Source: Rhinopomastus cyanomelas
Taxonomy: Eukaryota; Chordata; Aves; Bucerotiformes; Rhinopomastidae
Assembly (NCBI GenBank): GCA_013400115.1
Contig: VXBP01007513.1
Coordinates: forward strand, 1 to 64,000
Length of the DNA stretch: 64,000 nt
Direction of reading: 5' to 3'
Shown here: piece after piece, positions 10,801 to 22,800 of the stretch
Layout of the letters: each line of letters opens with the position of its first letter
Numbering within the stretch: the first letter of the stretch is position 1
Position numbers and translations under genes: made by a program
Notes under the pieces: generated by a model
The model's input: only the letters and a program-made list of their open reading frames with translations
Told to the model about the DNA's origin: nothing
Databases searched by the model: none

Positions 10801-13800
10801 GGGGCTGCCCAGGGGTGTTGAGAAGTCTTCTCCGGAGACGTTGAAAACCCTCCTGGGCATATTCCTGTGTGATCCAGGTGATCCTGCCCTGGCAGGACGA
10901 TTGGACTACATGATCCTTTGAGATCCTTCCAATCCCTAATGTTCTCTGATTCTGTGATTAAGAGCCCTCAGCACAGCTAAGCTTCAAGTGATTGGTTTTG
11001 GTAGAACTCAAAAGGTTTCTGAGATCTACTAGGAAAAAGGGAGGATTTTTCTTTGCTTCTGCTCCCTGTTAAGTCTATCAGTGTTTAGATTTTCGTGTAG
11101 AATGTGGATGATCTTTGGAGGTCCCTTCTGATCCCTAATGTTCTGTGGTTCCAAGATGCTCTCTTTCAGTGCAAGGTGATGCTGCCAGTGCTGAGCTGCT
11201 GTAGGTGGTCCTGCTCTGACAGGAGGATTGGACTAGATGATCTTTGGAGGTCCCTTCTGATCCCTAATGTTCTGTGGTTCCAAGATGCTCTCTTTCAGTG
11301 CAAGGTGATGCTGCCAGTGCTGAGCTGCTGTAGGTGGTCCTGCTCTGACAGGAGGATTGGACTAGATGATCTTTGGAGGTCCCTTCCAATCCCTGATGTT
11401 CTGTGACTCTCTTGCAGTGCTAGGCGATGCTGCCAGTGCTGTTAGTTGGTTGCCAAGGCACAAGCCCAGTAACCCAGAGCTTATCAGCAGAGGTGTTAAG
11501 TAAGAGAGAACAGGGGTGCTCACCAGGGAGAAGGCAGGTCTGACTGTGCATTCATTAGCAGCTCATTTTGACCCAAAGAGACTGCTGCTGTTTGTGTTTT
11601 AGTTAGAAAGATAATTGTGAGGGGAAGCTGGAAGTCAGAAATTATTAAAGGTGACTGGTTAGGTGCTTGATCCTTAAGAGTGTGGAGCAGCCAGAGCATA
11701 CTGGGTCTGGCTTCCTGTCAGAGCTTGATTGTCCCTGTTTCCATCCTTCAACTCTTTATCACATTGGCTTCCCTTGGCAGAAGAGGCTCCTGGGTGAATC
11801 ACAGACTCGAGCTGTGATTCATCAGTCAAGACAGCTCCGTTTCCCTCTGCCTTGTGCAATAAAGGATCCTGTCAGTTGAAACGAACGTGTCACCAAATTA
11901 GGATGTGGGTCAGCGCAGAGGAAAGACAATCGAAGAGTTGGATGAGTTCTGGGTTTTGCTGGAAGAAAATATGCGGCGGCAGGGGGATTGGACTGGGTGA
12001 TCTTGGAAGGTCCCTTCCATTCCCTGATGATAGTAACACAAGAACATGTCCAGGTGGGTCTTAAACGTCTCCAGTGAAGGAGACTCCACAACCATATTCA
12101 GTCCAATCCCCCTGCCAGAGCAGGTTCCCCTGGATCCAGTCACACAGGAATAACCCAAACCCATGGCCTAGGCGGGTGGTCCTGGAAGACACAATTGAAA
12201 GGTGGTTTGACTTGTGTTTTTTGAAGTATTTCCACACATTTAGAAGTTGTGGAGCAGACACATCCTTAGCAATGAGGATGATGAAGGAAGTGGAGCACCT
12301 CCCTTATGAGGAAAGGCTGAGGGAGCTGGGTCTCTTGAGCTTGGAGAAGAGGGCGATTGAGGGGTGACCCCATCTCCAGACCATCAGAGACGTCAGCTGT
12401 GCTCATTCAAAGTGATTGCAAATGCTGCTTTATTTTGTGGAGCTGTTCTGGGCTTGTTGGGTGGTTTTGTGGGGGCAGGTTGCAGACTTTGTAGAACAAG
12501 TGCAGAGAGTCATGAAAAGGCACTGAAAGACTCCTTCTCCTTTGGCTTCCAGCAATTACCTGTCGCAGGCAGGACGGAGGACAGGCTGACGTCGGTGAGT
12601 GCCTTAAGTTCTCTGGCCCGTTACCACCCTTAACGCAGACGTGCCAGATTCCCTGCCAAGACGACTGTCAGTTGACAAACTGGTCCAAGTTTTCTTCCTG
12701 CAACGGGGACTGCGGAGGCGTCAGGACCAGAAAACGCACCCTTGTCGGTAAGAACAAGCAGCAAAACGGGGCCACCACTGTGACTACAACCTGCGTCGTT
12801 CAGAGGTGCACATGGTGCTTGTTGTGGCAGAAAGCAGACCCAGCGTCACCTTGGCGCTTCTCTTGGTGGAACCAAAAGTAGCCCCCCAGGAGAACAAGCT
12901 TCTGCCATATAGCTTAGACTCTTGATGATGGGGAGAGGGCAAGAGAGAAGATGGAAGAACATGGGAGCCCAGGTTTTCTTCCAAGTAGGGCACAAGTAGC
13001 ACAAGAAGAACATGGGAGCCAGAGACCAGGGACTGTTCTTTGGCTTCTGCATTGCTGATGGAGCAGCCTGTGTCTGAACTGGCTGAGGTTTTCAACCTTG
13101 GCTGCAGAAGCCTTGCATAAAGAGGAGTGCTTGCCTCTGTCCCAGACCACGTTGCCTCCGTGTGCATCGTCGACACCAGTAGCTCCAGAACTGCAGGTCA
13201 TCAGCCTAAGTGAGCAGAGAGGGAAGTCACTAGTTTTGGGGGTGTGTGTGTTTGACTGCAGTTGGTACAGAGAGTCTGCATGAAAGTTTGGGGGTGATGT
13301 GAACCTTCTGGAGCAGCTCTTTCCCTTCGTTTCCCCTAGGAAAAAGCAAGAAAAAGGATAAATGCAGAAATTCTCAGGTGTATCCTCTGACTGAGAATCA
13401 GTTCTGCCCCTGCGACAAGTACAGCGCCCAGCCCGTGGGCAATTGGTCCGACTGCATCTTGCCGGAGGGCAGGTTGGAGGTGTTGCTGGGCATGAAGGTA
13501 CAAGGCGACGTCAAGGAGTGCGGGCAGGGCTACCGCTACCAGGCCATGGCGTGCTACGACCAGAACAGCCGCCTCGTGGAGACGTCGCGATGCAACAGTC
13601 ACGGTACCGAGGAGCCTCTTTGCTTTCCGTTGGCTGCTGGATTGACTTGGTTTCATTGAGCCCGGTGTGTGCGCGGGTAGGACTAGCAGGTGACCAGTTA
13701 CTGCTGGGGCTGCCTTTTCTCCCAGGACACCACTGAACCTGCTTCACACACTGGTTCACACACTCGCAAGGCAGTGAGTCCTTTCTGTTTACAGCACAGT

Positions 13801-16800
13801 GCAGTATTTAAGGGGAAAATACTGGCAGATTACTATTCATATAGGTAGTATTATTATATAGATTTTTTATTGCATTAATCAGTTACAGTAAACTCATTAA
13901 TATCTATGACATTATGATGTTATTATATCATCATATTATCCTACTATTATATAGATATTATAGATATAGTATTATATGACTATATGCTATTATTATTATG
14001 TTATATATTATTATTCTCAATGTCATCTTGTGATAGGACAAGGGGCAATGGGTGAGAGCTGGGACATAGGAGGTTCCATATAAATACCAGAAGGAGCTTC
14101 TTCCCAGTGAAGTTGATGACTCTATGATTCTATAATTCCATGACTCTATGATTCTAAGACAGAGCACTGGCAGGGGCTGCCCAGGGGGGTTGTGGAGTCT
14201 CCTTCTCTGGAGACATTTAAAACCAACCTGGACATGTTCCTGTGTGACTGGATCTAGGGGATCCTTCTGTGTCAGGGGGATTGGACTGGGTGACCTTTCA
14301 AGGTCCCTTCCAATCCCTGATGTTCTGTGATTCTGTGAACACATTTACTCCGCCCATCTTTATGCCCTGGCTGATGCTTGTGTAGTTCAGGGAAGGCTCA
14401 AGTAGCCCAAACATGCAGACTGTGCTGCTTGTCTCATATGTGAGCAGACCACCCGTACAGTGATCCATCAGACCCCCTATGCATTCGATCCTGCTCTGGC
14501 AGGGGGTTGGACTGGATGATCTTTCGAGGTCCCTTCCAATCCCTAACGCTCTGTGATCCTCTGGTTCTTTGCCTTCGCGTTGCTCCTGGGGGGAGCACCC
14601 TAAAATAGATGTGCCTGTAGTATTAGGGTCACAACACACTCGGGCTGTCAGTGAGGCAGATACGTGCTGATTGACATCTCTGGGGTTTTTCTGTCTCTGT
14701 CCCTGCATCATGTCTGAGCTGTCGGGTTGAAAAGTTGGGTGTTGGGCTCAGTGTCATTAAAAGGTCGATGTCAGTTTAATTTGTGAGTGTGTTCCCCTTG
14801 CTAACGTGAAATTAAGATAACAGACGTTTCATTCACTGGGTGAAGTTTGAATAGCTAATCAAGGAACCTGAGGTGCTTCAGGGGGTTTTAATTAGCGCTA
14901 TTAATTCCTCCTTAGAGCCGTGATAGATTAAGAGCTGAGGGCATCAAGCCCAGTGGTAGCTTGTCTCTGTGTCCCAGTGGAAACCTGAGCATTCAGCCTC
15001 CCACCTCAAAGCGAAACCAGAAGCTCATCTCCTCAGGAATTTTCTCTGAAGTCTCTTCTTTCTCAAAAATAATCTTCTGCTGGAGCCAGCCCCTGTGGAA
15101 AAACACCTCGTTATTGATACACCTGAACGGCAAAGTCTAAACCCTAAGTGTCACGGGACAGGACATCTCACGGTCGACTGAGAATGTCCTTTGTTTATGT
15201 TCTCTGCTCTTTGCTCGTCGCTGAGGTCCAGAAGGATCAAGTTTTTTCCTTTTATGTAGTGTAAAGAGGACTTGCTGAGTTTGACCAGGAGCACTGGCCC
15301 TCTTTGTAGTGCTAAAAGAAGGAGCTACCTACCTGCCCCAGGGGTGTGAGCACAGGTCTGCCTGGACTGGGTACTTGTCCTGAGAGAATTAGAAAGCTCC
15401 CTGGGGAGTAGGACTGGCTGATCGTTTGAGGTCCCTTCCAATCCCCAATGTTCTGTGGTTCATGGATCATGTCCTGATGACTTGTTCTATTCTCCTCAGC
15501 AGCTCTGAGCTGCCCTTTGCCAGCTACATCTCATTTTAAACCCTGGCAGCGTTTGTGAGGCGCATCCTGCCGCTTCCGTGCCGCTGGCATGCGGCAGTTC
15601 TTCAGCTGGGTGTCCTCTTCAGCTTTGACCACGTCACGTGTTTGCTTTGAAGAGAAAACGCTCCAGCTGTGTCGGGCCAAACCAGTGAGGGACTTCTGTG
15701 GCACCACAGTAGCTGCTCCACCTGCGGGCGAATCAAAGGGCCTTGTGGCTGCCCATCAATCTGCTTTTGCTCTTTCAGGGTGAACCTGACAGGGCTCATA
15801 ATTCAAGCCGGCTTCGTCGGTTTGTAAATTGGAGCAGGGCTGCTTATTTCCCAACGGGAATGGGAGTGCAGAGCTTTGCACTGGGTGTGTGACTGATCCC
15901 AAGAAGAAGAGTCAGGCTTGTCTGTTCTGTTTGGCCGTGTTCCTGTGCGGCTGGATCTAGGAGATTCTGCTGTGGTGGGGGGATAGGACTGGCTGATCGT
16001 TCGAGGTCCCTTCCAATCCCTGGTGGGCTTCCCAGGGAGGTGGTTGAGTCACCATTCCTGGATGTGCTCACGGATTGTTCGGATGAGGTGTTGAGGGATG
16101 TGGTTTAGGGGTGAACTTGTAGAGTAGGGTAGATGGTTGGGCTGTAGGCTCCGTTAGAACACACGAGGTTTTACCGTCGTGCGTGTCAGCAGTGAGACAC
16201 AAACCTCTTTGCTTCACACTGATGGCTCCAGCAGCTGCTGCTGAAGCACCCACTGATAGGCAGCTATTCCTCTCTAATCCCCCACACAAGCCTCGTAGCC
16301 ATGGAGGACGTTGTAGAGTCATGACAAATCAATGCCATCTCATTTAATTAATGCTAAAGGGGCAAATAATCTCACACTAATAAGGCAGCAGACAAACTAT
16401 CCCGGACTGGTTGACTGTGCCTAAGGTCTTTACTGCAAACTGAGAGCTGCTAAGAAGGGCAACACGACCTATATAAAACTGCTGCATCTGTCTGCCACCC
16501 TGCTGTTTGCCTCCCCGCTGCAGTGGGGGAGATTGGACTGGATGATCTTTTGAGGTCCCTTCCAATCCCTAATGTTCTGTGATTTTACTAGTGATAGGAC
16601 AAGGGGCAATGGGTGAGAGCTGAACTTAGGAGGTTCCATATAAATATGAGAAGGACCTTCTTCCCAGTGAGGGTGACAGAGCACTGGAAGGGGCTGCCAA
16701 GGGGGTTGTAGAGGCTCCATCTCTGGAGCTGTTTAAAACCCTCCTGGGTGTGTTCCTGTGTGACTTGGTCTAGGTGATCCTGCTGTGGCAGGGGGATTGG

Positions 16801-19800
16801 ACTGGATGATCTTTTGAGGTCCCTTCCAACCCCTAATGATTCTCTGATTAGGGATTGGAAGGGATGCTGTGGGTCTGTGGCACATGTTGCGTTTGAAGGG
16901 AAGACATTTTCACGGGCTCAGTGAGCTGAGGCCCTGTGCGACTCCCTGCAGACCGCTGGATACCCCTTTCCAACCTCTCAGGACCCGATGCCTCATCCAA
17001 ACCAAACAGCTGCCCTGCCATGCAGCCCAATTACTGGGGGTGGGGCTGGAGGCAGATGGTCGCTGATCGGCCCATCATGGCTTTGGCCGGGCTCTCCCTC
17101 TTTCTAGCCTTAGAAAGGTCACCAGGTGCTAAGTTCCTTTGCCCCGGGCTGCGAGGATGCCCCTCTTTTGATTCACTGGGATTTTCGATGTGAAGCCGCA
17201 ATTGAATTGCTGGGCACAAGCTTCTCGTTGAGCATTTGTTACTCCAAGACTCTTGTTTCTGCAGCGGTGAGAAGGACACAACTGAGAGATGGGTAGTGCC
17301 AGTTATACTGGAACCTGCTCGGGGATGAATCCTAGTCAGACAGCAGTGAGGATGCTCAGCTGCTACTCAGCCTCCAGCCGTATGGGTCGAGCTTGTGCTG
17401 GATTTGATTTACCCCTAAAGATGAAGAAACCTCTCTGTTCTCACATCAAGTCAAACTTTGGGCAATCTGAGTGAAGCAGATGGGAGCTTTGGGAAGAAGG
17501 GCTGAGTGACATGCTTGGTGATTTCACTTTCCTTCCCCTTCCCACAGGTTATATCGAGGAAGCCTGTATTATTCCGTGTCCCTCCGACTGCAAGCTCAGC
17601 GAGTGGTCCAACTGGTCTCGATGCAGCAAGTCCTGTGGGAGCGGGGTAAAGGTTCGCTCTAAATGGCTCCGTGAAAAACCCTACAACGGTGGAAGACCCT
17701 GTCCGAAGCTAGACCACGTTAATCAGGTAGTTTGACTTCTGTACATGACGTTTTTTACAGCAGCATCCTGGGGTGGATCGGAATGGGGTTGGTTGGCAGA
17801 TGGAGAGAGGTTCTCCTCCCACTCTGCTCTGCCCTGGTGAGACCATGGCTGGAATCTTGTGTCCAATTCTGGGCCACTCAGTTCCAGAAGGACACTGAGC
17901 TGCTGGAGAGAGTCCAGTGCAGAGCCACAGAGATGCTTGAGAGAGTGGAGGAGCTCCCTGCTGAGGAAAGGCTCTTCAGCTTGGAAAAAAGGAGACTGGG
18001 GGGTGACCCCATGAATGTCTGTAAATATGTGAAGGGTGGGTGTCAGGAGGATGGAGCCTGGCTCCGCTCAGTGTTATCTAGTGATAGGACAAGGGGCAGT
18101 GTGTGTGAGCTGGAACATAGGAGGTTCCACATCAATATAAGAAGGACCTTCTTCCCAGTGAGGGTGCCAGAGCCCTGGAAGGGGCTGCCCACGGGGGTTG
18201 TGGAGTCTTCTTCTCTGGAGACATTTAAAACCCACCTGGCCATGTTCCTGTGTGACTGGATCTAGGGGATCCTGCTGTGGCAGGGGCATTGGATTGGATG
18301 ATCTTTCAAGGTCCCTTCCAATCCCCCATGATCTTTGCTTCTGGGTCAGCCTGCCGTGGCGCTGTAGTGTCCCTCGGGGATGCCACCCCGAAATCAATCT
18401 CCCAGTTGTGCCGCCAGCCGCGCTCGGTTTTCCAGTGTGGAGCAGTGTGGCTGCACACCCTGGGTCACCTTCCCGTGGAACTGAGGCAGAACCCATGACC
18501 CGGGAGCTCTCCGGGAGCACTCTGAGCGCTAGCGAGGGTTCAGTGCTTGGGACCAAGAGGAGCAGTTACCCTCGGCAGCAGCCCGAAGCCTGTTTGCTCT
18601 GGTTTGCTTGGAGATGTCTTTAAGAAGAAAACCCAATTAAATTTAAGCTCCTCGGAGCTGATTTCTATTCATATCGCCGCTGAATTTAATTCAGTCTGCA
18701 GAGGCACGTTAAGCAGCCGCATGGTCTCCGCGGTAAATATTCAAGGGTTTGGGGGGGGATAAAGTGCTGTCGATTTACATCTGAATACGAACGTGTGGAC
18801 TTAATATCATCCTATTGACATTTCGTTAGCGCAGAGCACAACGGCTCCTCGAGCTTATTTTCCTACTTTGGGGAGTGTAATTAGCTCTAATTGAGAAAAT
18901 AATAAGCGTTAAACTGCAGCTGATAAACCAAGGCTGTGACGCGCCCCAGCGAAGCGTGAGCGGGAATGAGGCGGCTGCATGCGGGTCAGCGTGTAAATAG
19001 GCTGCAGGCTGGGAGCAACGTGGCTCATAACGGAAAATTATCGCCTGCACAGGAGTCGTCCTCCTCCTCCGGTGCTCAGGCAGTGCGGGGTCGGCGCGGG
19101 GTTCGGTGCTGGAGGCTCCGCGGCGCGGCTGGAGGGCTGCGGGCTGCTGGCGTGCGGCGCTGGCGCCCTCTGCTGGCGCTCGGCCTGTTGCACCTCTAGA
19201 AATCGATTTAATAAATATATTTGTGAAGATACGCTAAACATAAGTCAATATATACTATGCTGACATAAACATTATACAGCAGTAAACAACTCATATAAAT
19301 ATAATACAGCAACACAGCATTATAAATAATATCGATATAAATTCAATATACTAAAATGTAATCATATCAATATGTATAGGTACAGAAATACATGTTTGTG
19401 TTATATATAGAAATACGTATTTCTATTTATATGTTATTTTTATATATAAAATTTCTATACAGATGTCTATAAATATGTTAAACGTATATATAAATATATG
19501 CTATGTTTATATAAATATAATATAATGATAAAGAATTCATATAAATACAACAATACACATACAGATAATACTTATATACCTGTAGATATATATATGTATA
19601 TAGAGATTTAATCACTACCTGCGTATTAATGTTAGTATATTTCTATGTATTTAATATCCAGTAGGAATATAATTAAGCTTATTGATATCTCTGTCACTTC
19701 CATAAGTGCCGTGCTTGCTGGCACACCTACAACATGTGATGGTAAGGCTGGGTCTTTGGTCCCCACAAGAACGTGGAAGAAGAGCTCTCCAGGAGCTCTG

Positions 19801-22800
19801 CTCTGAGCTGAGGTCTAGGAGCCCTGGGCTGCGATGAGTTGTCCAGCCTGTGGCAGAGACACCGGCAGGCAGGGTGCTGGCAGGCTGCGACCTTGCACGT
19901 GAAAGTGCTGCGGCAAAGGAGGGGAAGGTCCATTTTCCACGGGCACTGCGTCCAGTCTGTTGTGGTTGATGCTGTCGTGCAAATGTCAATTGACAGAGTC
20001 CAGTCTCTTCAGTTAATTCAATTAGCAGAGCCCAGTATCCCCCGAAAGCCCTCTTCTCTGAGGTTTGTGTTCCTGTGCGACTTGGTCTGGGGCATCCTGC
20101 CCTGGCAGGGGGATCCGACTGATGACCATCCGAGGTCCCCTCCAGCCCCCAGTGCTCAGTGATCCCGTTAGCAGGCAGAGCTAAATGAAAGGGATTCATG
20201 TGCCTGTGCGTCACTCTAACGCTTCTTTCTTCTTGTTTTTGTCTCCTCCCTTTCGGGTTCCCGAAAACACTATCTTCAGGCTCAGGTAAGAGTTTCTGAA
20301 CTGGAGAGGTGACCTTGGCAGGTGCTTCCTGATCCTGCTCCAGTGTTTACTTGGTCCTTTTTGCAGAGGGTTTGTTTGAGAAAACTCATGGGATGGTATT
20401 TTCTGACTCAAATTTAAATTACAATTTATATATATACGTATATATAATACATTTATCTATGTATTAAATAGATGTATATATCTATTTAAATGATAATTTG
20501 TCTCTATATAAATCAAATAGACATGTATTTGAATGTGAGCATAATTCTACTGCTGGTGCAGGAATCAGTATCAGAGTGATTTTAAGTGTCCCCAAATCAA
20601 AATTCAGAGTTCAACAAGGCCAAGTGCACAGTCCTGCACCTGTGCTGGGGTAACTGGTGTCACCAGTACTGGCTGGGAGAGGATCTACTGGAGAGCAGCC
20701 CTGCGGAAAGGGGCTTGGGGGTGCTGGGGGGTGAAAAGCTGGCTGTGAGCCACCAGTGTGCTATCAGAGCCCAGAAGGCCAATCACAGTCTGGGCGGCAT
20801 CAGAAGAACTGTGGCCAGCAGGACAAGAGGTGATGCTGCACCTCTACTCTGCCATGGTGAGACCTCACCTGGAGGGTTGTGTCCAGTTCCGGAGTCCCCA
20901 GCACAAGAAGGATGTAGACAGACTGGAGCACAGCCAGAGGAGGGGCACTGCAGTGATCAGGGGATGGAGCATCTCTCACGTGAGGACAGGCTGAGAGAGC
21001 TGGGGCTGTTCAGCCTGGAGAAAAGAAGGCTCTGGGGGGACCTTCTTCTGACCTTCCAGCACCAGAGGGGGCCAACATGAAGGCTGGGGAAGGCCTTTTC
21101 CAGAGGGTTTGTGTGGACAGGACAAGGAGCAGGGGGTTTGAGCTGGGAAAGGAAAGATTGAGGCTGGATATTAGAACAAAGTTCTTCACTGTGAGGGTGG
21201 CTGATGGCTGGAATGAGCTGCCTGGGGAGCTGGTGGGGGCCTCATCCCTGGAGTCATTTCAGGTCAGGCTTGATGAGGCTCTGAGCAACCTGACCTTGTT
21301 AGAGTTGTCCCTGTGTAGGGAGGCTGGACTAGCTGACCTCTGGAGGTCCCTTCCAGCCTAGAACATTCCATGATTCTATAAAAAAGAAAAAAATAATGTG
21401 CAGACTGTTGTAATTTAACTGGAAGTCACCTCTCTTGAGCAACACAAAAGCCCTGCAGCTAGTACCAGTGGGATGGACTGGCTGAGGGGAGAGGGGAGGG
21501 ATGGCAGCGAAGTGTGAGCAGGGTTTTAGCAGCACTGTGCGACCGCGCTGACCCTTGGTGTGGCTTGCAGGTGTACGAGGTGGTCCCCTGCCATAGTGAC
21601 TGCAACCAGTACGTGTGGGTCACTGAGCCCTGGAGCATCTGCAAGGTGACCAATGTGGACCTAAAAGAGAACTGTGGAGAAGGGGTGCAGACAAGGAAAG
21701 TCAGGTAAAGCAGTGCTGCTCCTCGTTCACTTTCGGTCGTCGCTGTATTTCATGTGGTACCGTTAAGTAGGGAGGTGAGACTGGAGAGCAGTCTGGCAGA
21801 GAGGGACCTGGGGCTTCCAACTGACAGGGAGCTGAATCTGGGCCAGCAGGGTGCCCAGGTGGCCAAGAAGCCAAATGGCATCCTGGCCTGGATGAGAAAC
21901 TGTGTGTCCAGCAGGAGTAGGGAGGGGATTTTCCCCCTGTACTGGTGAGGATGCACCTTGAGAATTGGGTCAGGTTTTGGGCACCTCAGTACAAGGGAGA
22001 CATTGAGGTGCTGGAATGAGGGAAGAGGAGGGCAACAAAGCTGGGGAAGGGACTGGAGAATCAATCTGATGAGGAAAGTGTTTAGTTTGAGGAAGAGGAG
22101 GCTGAGGGGAGACCTCATTGCTCTCTACAACTATCTGAAAGGACCTTGTAGAGGTGTTGATGCTGGTCTCTTCTCACAGGGAATTAGTGACAGAAGCAGA
22201 GGGAAGGGCTTCAAGCTGCAACAGGGGAAGGTTAGGTTGGACAGCAGGAAGAAATTCTTCCTGGAGACAGTGGTCAGGCAGTGGGCTGGGCTGCCCAGGG
22301 TGGGGGGTGAGGCCCCATCCCTGGATGAGTCTAAAAGTCGCTTAGATGTGGTGCTGGGGGATGTGGTTTAGGGGTGACCTTGTGGAGTGGGGTTGGTGGT
22401 TGGACTCGGTGATCCCAGGGGTCTTTTCCAACCTGAATGATTCCATGATTCTAAGTGTGTTCTGCAGTGATGCAGACCACGCCAGAACTCTGGCTGATGT
22501 AGGTCACAGTAGCTTCACTGAGCTGTTATTTGTAAAACCAGGGCTTGATTTAGCTCCTGAGCTTTTCTGGGCTCTTCACAGACCAATGCCTTGTTGTGTT
22601 ACTTCAGTTACTCCACGAACACTGGGTGCTGACAAAACCCTAGAGCGCTCCAGAGCAGCCGGAGCACGGTTGCCGTACAAAGTCCGTGGCAAAGGCAGTC
22701 TACGTGCAGTTCTTTCTCGCAGGTGCATGCTGAACACTGTGGATGGTCCTTCTGACACTGTGGAGGACTATCTGTGTGACCCCGAAGAGATGCCACTCGG

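Noticed and set aside
11104..11406. A 100-residue open frame with a 43-residue internal repeat
   Set aside because: It is the 129-bp CR1-tail tandem repeat read in a frame that happens to lack stops; there is no start context or splice support.
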